A DNA stretch of 64,000 bases from Saccharicrinis fermentans DSM 9555 = JCM 21142. Lineage in GTDB: Bacteria; Bacteroidota; Bacteroidia; Bacteroidales; Marinilabiliaceae. Shown in pieces: positions 27,620-37,492 of this stretch (positions are counted from its first letter, which is position 1; the number at the start of each line of letters is the position of its first letter). The DNA lies in the NCBI RefSeq assembly GCF_000517085.1, contig NZ_KI912107.1:2477980-2541979 (forward strand), in the 5' to 3' direction. Under the pieces are notes generated by a model, which saw only the letters and a list, made by a program, of their open reading frames with translations, made no database searches and had not been told where the DNA came from. Both the position numbers and the translations under genes were made by a program.

Positions 27620-27853
27620 ATTTACAAAAAAATGCCATACAAAGTTAACATTGCAATTAAAAAATAAAAACAAAGGCTTACTTTCTTTTCATTATCTGTT
27701 TAAGTAATTAAAGTGATGAACTAAAAATTAATGTTTTACCATACAAAAAAAGTATATTCATTTTTTTTATTGGTCATGATCATTACACACATTAGCTAAA
27801 CAGATTTGGCACTAAGTTGTTTTATAAAACCCAAAATACATACATCAATAGAT

Positions 27854-29557
27854 ATGATAAAGCTTTTAAATTTACATATAATTATTTTAACATTAATTAC
27901 TTCTACTATTTATTCCCAACAAGTACCAAGGGAAACATTTCTATTTCCGATGGACATTACACCCAGTGTAAGTGGTTCTTTTGCAGAATTAAGGACAAAC
28001 CATTTTCATTCGGGAATAGATTTATCTACCCATGGAAAAATGGGCGTCCCAGTTAAAAGCATGGAAAAAGGCACGGTATCACGCATTAAAGTTTCTCCCG
28101 TGGGATATGGGAATGCGGTATATATAAAACATCCCAACGGATATACAACTGTGTACGGACACCTAAGAAACTACGCTCCCAAAATAGATTCAGTAATCAC
28201 CGCCGAACAGTATAAGATAAAATCATTCGCCATTGACTTCTTTCCTTCAACGGAAATAGAAATTAAGAAAGGAGAAATCATAGGATATTCCGGCAATTCA
28301 GGTAGTTCTGGTGGTCCGCATTTACATTACGAAATCCGTGATACAGAAACAGAAGAGCCAATGAACCCTTTCTTTTTTCAAAATAAGATAAAAGATGATG
28401 TTCGACCCAAAATAATGAACATCAGGTTATATCCCTTGGATAACAAAAGTTCCATTAACGGAAGCCCTTCTGCAAAAAATTACCCGGTTGTCTTTTATGA
28501 TGGCGCCTATCATTTAAAGGGCAATCCGACAATATATGCATCCGGTAAAATAGGCCTCGGCATTGAAATGTTGGATTACATGTCGGGTTCGTGGAACAAA
28601 TGCGGGCTATATAAACTCAACATGAAAGTTAACAACCTGGTTTATTATAGTTGGGAACTGAATCGCTTCTCTTTTGACGAATCAAGATACATCAACAGTC
28701 ATATCGACTATGCATACAAAGCAAAATATGGAAAGCGCTTTGAAAGGTGTTTTCGCCAACCCGGTAATCAATTAAGAATATACGGTGAGATGCATAACAA
28801 TGGCATCATCCTGATGGATACTTTAAAGACCGTACAGATTAGTGCTTTCGATGCCGCCAACAATCTTGCCTATTTAAAATTCAAGCTACTAAAAGGAAAA
28901 ACGCCAAACACACCAACTGTAGTTGGCTCCAAATTATCGTACACGACAGCCCACATACTAAAAAATGAGGGTATACAATGCCTTATTCCGCAAGGAGCCC
29001 TATATGAAGATGCAATCATTCAACTAAGCAAAAAAAGAGGACCTGCAAACAAACTATTTTATGAAATTGGGGATCCGTATACTCCACTCCATACCTATAT
29101 GAATATATCAATTCTGATTCCAGACTCACTCAAAGAGATGGGCAACAAGGTATGTTTAGCCACAATACAGCATTCAAACAAAGCAAATTATGCAGGAGGT
29201 AAAATTAACAACGACAGCATTCATCTGGCCACCAGAAGTTTTGGAAAGTACACATTCGCCATTGATTCCATTCCTCCAACCATAAGAGCACAACAGAATA
29301 TACGAGGAAGGGTATTTCCCCTTCATTCAAAATTATCATTTAAAATTCATGACGATTTCTCAGGCATAGCGTCTTACGAATGTTTGTTGAATAAAAAATG
29401 GACGCTTTGTGAATACGATGCCAAAACCAACAGGTTAACTTGTCCTCTATCAAAGGCACCTGTAGAAAAAGGCAAACAATACAATTTCGAATTAATAATT
29501 ACCGATAATTGCGGAAACGAAAAAACCTTAGAAAGTTATTTCACCACTGGAAACTAA
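27854..29557 (+). CDS. Exported M23 family metallopeptidase
   Basis: This 567-residue protein starts at the ATG at 27854 (MIKLLNLHIIILTLI); the frame extends to a TTG at 27806 but that lacks signal-peptide character. A signal peptide ends near IYSQ. The LytM/M23 domain fills residues about 20-175, with the first zinc ligands in HFHSGIDLS, a VYGHL segment and the catalytic HxH in GGPHLHYEIRD. The remaining 390 residues are beta-rich, probably Ig-like domains (a late one ends ITDNCGNEKTL). It likely cuts peptidoglycan cross-links in the periplasm. It is divergent from the ZapB-like gene. Confidence 0.9.
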   Translation: MIKLLNLHIIILTLITSTIYSQQVPRETFLFPMDITPSVSGSFAELRTNHFHSGIDLSTHGKMGVPVKSMEKGTVSRIKVSPVGYGNAVYIKHPNGYTTVYGHLRNYAPKIDSVITAEQYKIKSFAIDFFPSTEIEIKKGEIIGYSGNSGSSGGPHLHYEIRDTETEEPMNPFFFQNKIKDDVRPKIMNIRLYPLDNKSSINGSPSAKNYPVVFYDGAYHLKGNPTIYASGKIGLGIEMLDYMSGSWNKCGLYKLNMKVNNLVYYSWELNRFSFDESRYINSHIDYAYKAKYGKRFERCFRQPGNQLRIYGEMHNNGIILMDTLKTVQISAFDAANNLAYLKFKLLKGKTPNTPTVVGSKLSYTTAHILKNEGIQCLIPQGALYEDAIIQLSKKRGPANKLFYEIGDPYTPLHTYMNISILIPDSLKEMGNKVCLATIQHSNKANYAGGKINNDSIHLATRSFGKYTFAIDSIPPTIRAQQNIRGRVFPLHSKLSFKIHDDFSGIASYECLLNKKWTLCEYDAKTNRLTCPLSKAPVEKGKQYNFELIITDNCGNEKTLESYFTTGN

Positions 29558-29663
29558 ATAATGGACAAACAATCCCTTCCTCCCCAAAACAGAAACATTC
29601 GTACTAAGCTGACCTATTCGTAGATTATCTATAACGACTATTCAGAAATACACCAAATCAAAG

Positions 29664-29694
29664 ACTGCCCGCTTTACTTATAAAAGGGGGCAGT
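29664..29694. terminator. Intrinsic terminator between M23 and CBM9 genes
   Basis: ACTGCCCGCTTT (29664-29675) pairs with AAAGGGGGCAGT (29683-29694) with one mismatch and a 7-nt loop, followed by TTATAATAAT. It can serve both convergent genes. Confidence 0.75.
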
Positions 29695-29778
29695 TTATAA
29701 TAATCCGAATTACATAAAACTCACTCCCTGAAAAACCGTATTAATTTCTCATCTCACAAACAGATAAAATTCATTCGC

Positions 29779-30561
29779 TTACTTGCTGGCTTTCACAAAC
29801 TGCAAAAAACCAAAGTTTTTAGGATCATGAACATCTTTGGCCTTACCTTTGAGTGGGAAAATCGTGGAGGCAGTAACCCGTTGTCCTTCCTCTTCATTTC
29901 TATCCTGACGAATAGCCATAAAAGCCCATATTGCACCTTCTTCAAGAGGTGTAACAGGCCCCACCATATGAAAAGCACTGTAGGGAATAGCCATCTCCAT
30001 AGACCACCCCTTATCCATATCTGAATTATCATTGATCGTTCCGTCTATATGCACAGCCACCTCATATTCCGGATTATACGACTTAACTACAAAATTACCT
30101 TCTTTATGCATATCATTCATAAAAACAAAATCATTGGCTGTTGTATATAAATTCAATTCAAAACCAAAATGCATATTTACCTTTTCTGATGATGGAATTA
30201 AAAATATCTCAGCACAATCATCTACAAAAGTCCAGCCATCCCGATCCTTCATTCGAGCAGTAATAAACTCGTCCTCACACACATACGACAAGTAGATATA
30301 ATCCTCATCCCATAGAATCTTGAAAGAGGTCGTTTGTTTATCACTAGGTTTTTCAACATTTTTAAAATAATCAAAAGAATAAGCTTTTGCCATCTTCCAA
30401 GAAGCTTCATCAGCCTTGCCATCTATCACCATGGAAGATGTAGCTTTTAAAACTTTTACAGGATCTTTTTTGCTTCCCAAGAAATCTTGAGCATCAGTAT
30501 AAGCTGATACCAAAAGTATGATGCATCCTATAACAAGTAGTCTTCTCAATGTAAAATTCAT
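29779..30561 (-). CDS. Exported CBM9-like carbohydrate-binding protein
   Basis: This 260-residue protein has a signal peptide (VIGCIILLVSAYTDAQ). It is a single CBM9/DOMON-like beta-sandwich (IDGKADEASWKMAKAYSF, ILWDEDYIYLSYVCEDE, DDCAEIFLIP, WSMEMAIPYSAFHM). Such modules bind sugar chain ends or sit in glycan-degradation clusters. It is the last gene of a minus-strand block with a sulfatase, a beta-helix protein and an Asp-box propeller. No catalytic domain is attached. Binding to the same sulfated glycan is inference. Confidence 0.85.
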   Translation of the reverse strand: MNFTLRRLLVIGCIILLVSAYTDAQDFLGSKKDPVKVLKATSSMVIDGKADEASWKMAKAYSFDYFKNVEKPSDKQTTSFKILWDEDYIYLSYVCEDEFITARMKDRDGWTFVDDCAEIFLIPSSEKVNMHFGFELNLYTTANDFVFMNDMHKEGNFVVKSYNPEYEVAVHIDGTINDNSDMDKGWSMEMAIPYSAFHMVGPVTPLEEGAIWAFMAIRQDRNEEEGQRVTASTIFPLKGKAKDVHDPKNFGFLQFVKASK

Positions 30562-30780
30562 TATTTTTCAGGTTTAAAATTTATGGAATCCAATTCTATA
30601 AAGAACAAGTCACAAAAGCAACTTTATCATCTATTATTTCCATTTATGGCACCATAAAGAAAGTAGAAGTTTCCATTTTCAACGCCTTCCTAGCTCGCTT
30701 ACAAATACCGCTATGAAATCTTCAAAGCAAGTACTTTACTAAGCACTAAAAAATGAAGTATCCACACATTGAACACACCC

Positions 30781-32403
30781 TTACCTCACTATCAAAGGTG
30801 CTACTTTACCTATACCACCTTCGGGTGCATCATGCGCAATATCGTGTAAATCAAATTTTGGCAGTATTTTTAATAAATCGCGATACTCTTGATTATATTC
30901 TTCAGGAACAGTGCTCCAATCATCAATAACAGGAAAACTAATTAAATCCTCAGGGTAATCCGACACATTATAAATTTTCCCTTTTCCATCAATCATTACA
31001 TTCTCACCTCTTATCAACTGCATTTCTTTATGATATGAATAAATCCATGAACGATGCTCCTCTCCACGGGTAGTGAGAAAAGGTATCAGACTCTGCCCAT
31101 TTATCTCATAATCAGTAGGAATATCAACCCCTGCAAGATCTGCGATCGTAGGAAGTATATCTGCAATATTGACAAGTATATCTTGCTCTCCACTTTTAGT
31201 CATCTTCAAACATGGGGCATAAATAATAAGAGGCACATGCACTCCTTTTTGACTGACCGGACTATTTTTTCCATAGCCACTGGTTCCATTGTCGGCACAA
31301 AATATCAATATGGTATTATCTTCTATTCCAAGCACTTTAAATTTTTCCAGATATTGCCACATTTGATAATCTAAATAATTAATATGGTGATGAATACCGC
31401 CTTCAGTAACCGTTCCATGCGTATTGTATTTCCCTTTATCTCCAGTAATTTTAGGTTCAGTTCGGTAATATCGCCCATTTTTCCATTGTATTTTAGGTGT
31501 ACCCGGCCATTTTTGGCGTGTACTTTTTTGGGTATCAGCACTAAAAAAATCCCAACCATCATGTCCAAGATGTGTAGTATGATAAACAAAAAATGGTTTA
31601 CCTTCTTTATGTTTACGTTCCATAAAATCAAATACAAATTCCAACTCCACATCTGGACCATAGGTATGCAATCCGTAAGAAGCCTTTGCGGCCGGCGTAT
31701 TAGGCCAAATTTCAAATTTTGTTTTACAACTTGGATGATTCATCAATTCTACATGAGGTTGCCAATACCAACCAAACTGCTGATAATAATCCACTTCATC
31801 ACCCGTATCTGTATTCAGCAGTACTTTTTTACCATCTTTTTTCGTCATTAATATTTTAAAATCGGTATATGGATTTTCTTTATCATGAACACCCGGAGTA
31901 AATACTCCCTCATCAAACCCAAACTGATCAACACCCCCCATCTGTGTTTTACCGGCCCATAATGTAGCATAACCGCCTGCCTTAGCTACAAAAGCATTGG
32001 TATAAGGTGAACTTTCATAGATGGGCCAGCTTTCTTTTTTACCATCTCCATTCACCCATATTCCCTTATCCTTGTTGTTCCACCATTTATGCACATGACC
32101 ATACCTTCCGGTCATCATCATAGCCCGACTCGGCATACATACAGTAGATGCCCATGCTGTTTTTATCCAAACTCCGGTGTTGGCTAACTTGTCCAACACC
32201 GGAGTCCTGGCTCTATATCTTTCATCAGAGCTATTACCTCCCTGCGGAGGTTTACTCCAAACAGACGAACCATACACAGGTATTTCACGGGCACTAATAT
32301 CATCAGCAAAAACAACTACAATATTTGGCTTTTTTAAATTCGATTTGGAGAAACCGGATAAACTGACACTCACTATGAATGAGAATAAAATTGCTCTAAA
32401 CAT
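30781..32403 (-). CDS. Type I formylglycine-dependent sulfatase
   Basis: This 540-residue protein has a signal peptide (MFRAILFSFIVSVSLSGFSKS) and a sulfatase fold. The metal-binding DD is in VVFADDIS (residues 34-35). The C-x-P-x-R maturation motif is CMPSR (residues 89-93), whose cysteine is oxidised to formylglycine. Further metal/sulfate residues lie in FCADNGTSGYGK and HLGHDGW. It removes sulfate esters, probably from a marine glycan, in the periplasm. Its neighbours support this. No maturase gene is visible in the window. The subfamily and exact substrate cannot be read. Confidence 0.93.
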   Translation of the reverse strand: MFRAILFSFIVSVSLSGFSKSNLKKPNIVVVFADDISAREIPVYGSSVWSKPPQGGNSSDERYRARTPVLDKLANTGVWIKTAWASTVCMPSRAMMMTGRYGHVHKWWNNKDKGIWVNGDGKKESWPIYESSPYTNAFVAKAGGYATLWAGKTQMGGVDQFGFDEGVFTPGVHDKENPYTDFKILMTKKDGKKVLLNTDTGDEVDYYQQFGWYWQPHVELMNHPSCKTKFEIWPNTPAAKASYGLHTYGPDVELEFVFDFMERKHKEGKPFFVYHTTHLGHDGWDFFSADTQKSTRQKWPGTPKIQWKNGRYYRTEPKITGDKGKYNTHGTVTEGGIHHHINYLDYQMWQYLEKFKVLGIEDNTILIFCADNGTSGYGKNSPVSQKGVHVPLIIYAPCLKMTKSGEQDILVNIADILPTIADLAGVDIPTDYEINGQSLIPFLTTRGEEHRSWIYSYHKEMQLIRGENVMIDGKGKIYNVSDYPEDLISFPVIDDWSTVPEEYNQEYRDLLKILPKFDLHDIAHDAPEGGIGKVAPLIVR

Positions 32404-32555
32404 TATACAAAAATTTTAAAGTTTACTTTATCTCAAAAATAATATGGACAGGCCAAACTAAGCGATTGGTTTTCGATGGTTTAAAAGGGTAGTTTTAAAA
32501 TAGCTCAACGATTATTCTCCTATACAATCGTTATACAAACACGCAACACGAGCAG

Positions 32556-34202
32556 TTATTGCACTTCAAAGGCACCCATATCGGGCAGTCCTTTGATTCT
32601 ATTACCCACAATATCATTCTTAACACGAAAACCACCCAATAAGCCAATGGTATCACCAGGTATAAGGCTTATTTCCATCCCTTTATTTTTAATTAATCCA
32701 ACATTTTGAGGAATATAATCCTTGATATCAAGACCTCCTTCATTAACAAACTGAGGATTTCCATAAACGGGTGCCTCATCAGTGATCATCACATGCCCTT
32801 TATCAGGCCAATTATCTGTTTTGAGGTAAATATTATTTTTAAAAACAACACGAGAAATAGGACCACTAGAAGGCAAAAACTGTTTTCTTTCATCATAAGA
32901 CGCATATCCTTTTAAGCAAAATATATTATTCGCTATCAGAATACCTTCTGTCTTTTTATTAAATCCCACTTCTGGGTGGAGTGATTCCTTCGCAAAAATC
33001 GTGTTATTATATATGTATATATTAAAGGGACCCACGGGCTTTTTTCCATTACCCACAAACCCATTCACTCCTATCATCGTGCCGGCACCGAGTGTTTCAC
33101 CCTTAATTTTAAGACGTGAGCCATCATTAATACTCACATTATAACGATACGTACAATTATGGTTATTACCTAGTATCTCAATAAAACCACCCACATTATT
33201 TTCACTCAAATTATATTGAATAAGCACGTTTTTATTATTAAAATCAATATGACATCCAGCAGAATCCCCTGGACCATTGGCATTTCTAAAGCTATTATAC
33301 TGAATCATGGCATTCAAACAGCCCCAAACCCACAACCCACTTCCTCGACCCCATTTTCGGGAATCATCGGGACTTCCGGAATGGTTGGTCTGATTTCCTT
33401 TAAACTCAATATTTTCGACCACTGACGCTTGCAAAGCCGGTCCACCTGCATACAAGACCTTATTATGATACACTTTTACATCTTGAATATTCTTATACAT
33501 TCCTTGACTCAGCACATGCTTTCCGGTAAACCGAATACCTGAATGGGCCACATTTTCCACACAACAATTCTCAATACGAAGATCTTTAAGAATCGCACCT
33601 TTTAACTGGTTGATTACACGAATGCCCCAACCATAATTTTGGGTACCATTGCCCGTCAATATCTCACCAGCTCCTCTTTCAAACCCAGGTTCTTCAAAAA
33701 ACACATCTCTCACATACAAATTATCAAAAGTAATTCCCGGATAAATTCCCTCTTTACTTGTTGTTACTAAGACACCGCAGCGCATATAGCTTTTCTTCGG
33801 GTCATAATTAACCACTCCACCACCATTGGCCGTAATCTCTATACCCTTTATCTTAACATAACTGCAATCTTTTATTAATATCCCATTCAAAAAGCCATGA
33901 GCATCAATGATGGGTTTTTCATCTCCTTCGCCATATGCAGCCATAACAATTGGCCTTTTTCTCTTACCCACCAAACCAACCAATTCTGCCGACCCATGAA
34001 AAACATCCCCTCTCTTAAGTAACACTTTATCACCAGCCATCAAATTCAATGCAGCTATTTTATCTAAACTTTTAAAAGGATCTTGCATTGTTCCCATATC
34101 ACGATGGCCTGCTGTTTCTGAACTAAAATAATAGTTCGTTGCAAATCCCTTAAAGCTGAAGCAGACTACAGCCATGGTAATAAATACACTTTTGACAATC
34201 AT
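32556..34202 (-). CDS. Exported right-handed beta-helix protein (possible polysaccharide lyase)
   Basis: This 548-residue protein has a signal peptide ending near FKGFA. An early segment (GTMQDPFKSLDKIAALNLMAGDKVLLKRG) matches the start of many right-handed parallel beta-helix enzymes. Repeating N-rich coils follow (IQYNSFRNANGPGDS, IQYNLSENNVGGFIEI, CTYRYNVSINDGS). The C-terminal PDMGAFEVQ is typical of this group. Members include pectate/alginate lyases and epimerases. It lies between the sulfatase and propeller genes, so activity on the same polysaccharide is likely, but no catalytic residues can be assigned. Confidence 0.85.
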   Translation of the reverse strand: MIVKSVFITMAVVCFSFKGFATNYYFSSETAGHRDMGTMQDPFKSLDKIAALNLMAGDKVLLKRGDVFHGSAELVGLVGKRKRPIVMAAYGEGDEKPIIDAHGFLNGILIKDCSYVKIKGIEITANGGGVVNYDPKKSYMRCGVLVTTSKEGIYPGITFDNLYVRDVFFEEPGFERGAGEILTGNGTQNYGWGIRVINQLKGAILKDLRIENCCVENVAHSGIRFTGKHVLSQGMYKNIQDVKVYHNKVLYAGGPALQASVVENIEFKGNQTNHSGSPDDSRKWGRGSGLWVWGCLNAMIQYNSFRNANGPGDSAGCHIDFNNKNVLIQYNLSENNVGGFIEILGNNHNCTYRYNVSINDGSRLKIKGETLGAGTMIGVNGFVGNGKKPVGPFNIYIYNNTIFAKESLHPEVGFNKKTEGILIANNIFCLKGYASYDERKQFLPSSGPISRVVFKNNIYLKTDNWPDKGHVMITDEAPVYGNPQFVNEGGLDIKDYIPQNVGLIKNKGMEISLIPGDTIGLLGGFRVKNDIVGNRIKGLPDMGAFEVQ

Positions 34203-34254
34203 CAGTAATTCTTTTTAACTTAATACTACTCTTTCCACTCTTTGGGCAACAAAC

Positions 34255-36840
34255 TTACTTAATAATAGCTTTAAACCAACCACTTCCCCATCCAGCACAC
34301 CATATGATATTTTCATCATAAGGATCACATTTTATATCGGTCATTTTATCCGGTTGCCCAATCCCTCTATTTATTTTCCTCCAGCTTTCGCCACCATTCT
34401 GAGATAAATACAAACCTGGATTTTTTAAATTCTTATGATAAGGCACATTCACCAATATAAGATTTGCATTTAGAATAGAAACTTCCGTCTGCCATACATT
34501 GGGTGCTTCAAATATTCTCACCCAGCTAACACCACTATCTGCACTTTTCCATACTCCTCCTGCCTCATCAGCACTAAAGCCAGCTCCGGTTGACATATAC
34601 ATACACTTAGTATTCCTATCAATAAATAAATTATTCACCGATGATATCGTTGCTGGTATCTTCATCTTTGTCCACGTTAAAGCACCATCCTCCGACAAAT
34701 ACAGACCTCCCACATGCTGCGGACTTCTTTGATTGAGAGAAGCATATAAAACTTTCGGATTTGAAGGGTCCATCGTTAATCGACGAACACTTCCTAATTT
34801 TGGTAGTCCTTGATTGCTTAACTTCCAGCTATAACCACCATCATTTGAACGATAAACACCATATTTACCTTTGGACATCACACTTTCTTTGGGAGAAAGA
34901 CCTACTTCCTGCACTGCATGTCGAATAGCACAGAAATACATATTATCAGGATTTACAGGATCAATCAATAATGAATATTGAGGAGCTATACCTTGGTATG
35001 ACTTATTTTTCCCTTCAAAAATAGTAGAAATATTTTCCCACGATTTACCTCCGTCCTTAGATCGCCGCATTTTACCACGGTGTTCTTGTCGCCAACCAAT
35101 TGTATATATTATATTAGGATCATTGGGATGAACAGCTACCGTTGAAGCCGAATGTAAGCCATGGCGACCACCATAATCATTCACCTGACCCTCAATCTGT
35201 TTCACAGCAACAGCATCTTTATCCGGATAATTACCCAAAGGAGCTGTCTCCCACAAGCCATGTTCACCACTACAAAAAAGATAACGATCTTTTATCCCCG
35301 TTTCCAATAACATAAAACGCCCTGGCAAATTGCTATCACCACGGCCAACCCAGGCATTACTTCCTGGTGCTGTTTCAACATCATCTACCTGTTTCCATGT
35401 CTTACCACCATCATTTGATCGTTGGGTTTGCTGCTGAACACCGATAAACACTTCACCTTTTGCATTGATTGCTAACATTCTATTCCCAAATCGCACCTCA
35501 TTTTGTTCAGCATTAGCTTTTGCCACGTGCGCAAATTCGACATTCGCACCAGTTTCAATGCCTTTACTGGCCCAATAATCCCTGTCAATTTCCTGTAACC
35601 AATAGCTTCCTGAACGCGCACAAATCTTCCACGTTTCACCTCCATCTTCAGTCTTCCACGCATCACCAGGACCAAAACTCATATCATGCCGTTGATTAGC
35701 CACCAGATAAACTTCGTTCTTATTTAAGGGATTCACAACAATCCTATTGAATATGGAATAAGTATTTTCTGGAAATTCTGGATAGACCTCTCTTGAGCGA
35801 ACCCCAAACCAATAGCTAAGAACCCTATGATAATTGGCTCGATGTGATTTATCATTTATCTTATTAAAATTAACGCCAAGGTTTCCTGTAATATTTTGCC
35901 AGCTCTTACCTCCATTAACACTTTTATAAACACCTCCTTTGGTATCAATACTTTTGCCCTTGGGTTCATATACGGTTTGTTCAACCAGATAAAGAATAAA
36001 CTCTTTTGTTTTAGGGTTGTAGTACGATGTCAAGTCTCTTGGCAAATTATTGGGCAATCCTTTTCCACTTGACTTCCATGTTTCGCCCTCGTCATTACTT
36101 ATAAAAAACCCATTATTCGTAGCAATATACATTTGCTTGGTTTTAAGCGGATTAATAATAATCCGCCCCACATCCAGATCTTTAGAAATATGATCAGCTA
36201 CCTTTTTCCATGTCTTACCATGGTCGGTTGTCTTAAGTATATATCCATAACGCGCTCTTGCTTGTTTTTTTCCATGAATAAACTCCTTGGAGCGGTGATT
36301 TTGTTTCACATTCCAAAAATCTCCAGCACCCACAAACCAAATATCATCATTGGTTGGATGGATAGCCATTTTGGTATGCGCATTATAGCTCGACTTTTCA
36401 GCTCCGGGGATCGTATAAACTAGTTTCCATGTTCTCCCCCTGTCTTTTGTTTCAAAGATCTTACCTCTACGCTCTAATGCTAATCCAAAATCAGGATTTT
36501 GTCTGGAAAAAACAATATCATGCACCCGTTCCAAATCTTTTCCATCGCCATCACAATCTTTAATAGTATGCCACGATTTCCCATTATCCCATGTGCCATA
36601 GGATACATGCATATCAGGCCCCATAAACATAACATTCGTATCCGTTGGATGACACCAAAACTCTTCATTATATCCAGACATCCCGGGCCCGAAATTTTTC
36701 CACACAACCGACTGATCCGATTGCATCCGCTCCCGCTTCATCTGTTCAAAAAAGGCCCTTTTACTATAATCTAGCTTTTGACCATCAATATGCATACCTA
36801 GCAGTGCACATATTAGAATAATCCATCTTATTAACACCAT
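34255..36840 (-). CDS. Exported Asp-box (BNR/VPS10-like) beta-propeller protein
   Basis: This 861-residue protein starts at the ATG at 36840 (MVLIRWIILICALLG); the longer frame to 36891 adds charged residues before the signal peptide. About twelve Asp-box motifs of the S/T-x-D-x-G-x-T-W type are spread along it (DNGKSWHTI, DRGRTWKLV, DHGKTWKKV, DGGKTWKQV, DGGKSWENI, DSGVSWVRI, NGGESWRKI), which points to two propellers as in sortilin/VPS10-like and xyloglucanase-like glycoside hydrolases. It is the first gene of the four-gene sulfated-glycan block. It could be a glycosidase or a binding scaffold; no catalytic pair is identified. Confidence 0.85.
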   Translation of the reverse strand: MVLIRWIILICALLGMHIDGQKLDYSKRAFFEQMKRERMQSDQSVVWKNFGPGMSGYNEEFWCHPTDTNVMFMGPDMHVSYGTWDNGKSWHTIKDCDGDGKDLERVHDIVFSRQNPDFGLALERRGKIFETKDRGRTWKLVYTIPGAEKSSYNAHTKMAIHPTNDDIWFVGAGDFWNVKQNHRSKEFIHGKKQARARYGYILKTTDHGKTWKKVADHISKDLDVGRIIINPLKTKQMYIATNNGFFISNDEGETWKSSGKGLPNNLPRDLTSYYNPKTKEFILYLVEQTVYEPKGKSIDTKGGVYKSVNGGKSWQNITGNLGVNFNKINDKSHRANYHRVLSYWFGVRSREVYPEFPENTYSIFNRIVVNPLNKNEVYLVANQRHDMSFGPGDAWKTEDGGETWKICARSGSYWLQEIDRDYWASKGIETGANVEFAHVAKANAEQNEVRFGNRMLAINAKGEVFIGVQQQTQRSNDGGKTWKQVDDVETAPGSNAWVGRGDSNLPGRFMLLETGIKDRYLFCSGEHGLWETAPLGNYPDKDAVAVKQIEGQVNDYGGRHGLHSASTVAVHPNDPNIIYTIGWRQEHRGKMRRSKDGGKSWENISTIFEGKNKSYQGIAPQYSLLIDPVNPDNMYFCAIRHAVQEVGLSPKESVMSKGKYGVYRSNDGGYSWKLSNQGLPKLGSVRRLTMDPSNPKVLYASLNQRSPQHVGGLYLSEDGALTWTKMKIPATISSVNNLFIDRNTKCMYMSTGAGFSADEAGGVWKSADSGVSWVRIFEAPNVWQTEVSILNANLILVNVPYHKNLKNPGLYLSQNGGESWRKINRGIGQPDKMTDIKCDPYDENIIWCAGWGSGWFKAIIK

Positions 36841-37049
36841 TTTAAAAAATTTACTTCTCGTTTCACATGCGTATTTACCGCTTATCTGCAAGCTAAATAC
36901 AACTCTTAAACGAATATAAATTCTTTAAAATGATTAACCATAATTGTGAGATATACAAAAACTAGACAAATGAAACAATGCGCTATTTGCCCCCCTTATT
37001 CGATCTTTTTATAATATCAACAATTAATATCTGTTACAATGATAAAGTC

Positions 37050-37328
37050 TTATTCTTCTTTTTCGCTCCCAATTTTAATCACCATACTCATCTTGCTCAT
37101 TACATGTTCATAAGCACCTTTCGAATGTGGTATCAAACAGTCGCTACAATCCTTCACATTATTGGTATACTTAAAATTGCCTCCGCACTTATCCTTTAAC
37201 ATATATAAGGGACAATAACAAAACAGACAATTAAATTCCGCTTCATTATTGGTTTTATGGCAAGGAAAAAACTCGCACTTTTTGTGTTGATTAAACTTGT
37301 AATTTTCAGTTTTGAATTTAAAACGCAT
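37050..37328 (-). CDS. Cysteine-rich small domain protein (PF04071-like)
   Basis: This 92-residue protein starts at the ATG at 37328; a frame from a TTG at 37358 is less likely. Eight cysteines are arranged as KKCEFFPCH, NCLFCYCPLY, DKCGG and DCSDCLIPHS, the pattern of the cysteine-rich small domain (zinc-finger-like) found in Bacteroidota and Clostridia. The function of the family is unknown; it sometimes sits next to cobalamin genes, which are not seen here. It stands alone. Confidence 0.8.
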   Translation of the reverse strand: MRFKFKTENYKFNQHKKCEFFPCHKTNNEAEFNCLFCYCPLYMLKDKCGGNFKYTNNVKDCSDCLIPHSKGAYEHVMSKMSMVIKIGSEKEE

Positions 37329-37492
37329 GGATTGTATATTTTTATTTTGAGCAGACAAAACTAAGCATAATTTACAAAGTCAGTATTTATTATGCGATTA
37401 AATTTCATTTACAAAGGCCACTTAAAACTCACCTCCTTCACCATTTACCTGTATGTAAGAGAATTATTCACAGTACACTTAATCCTTCGTTT

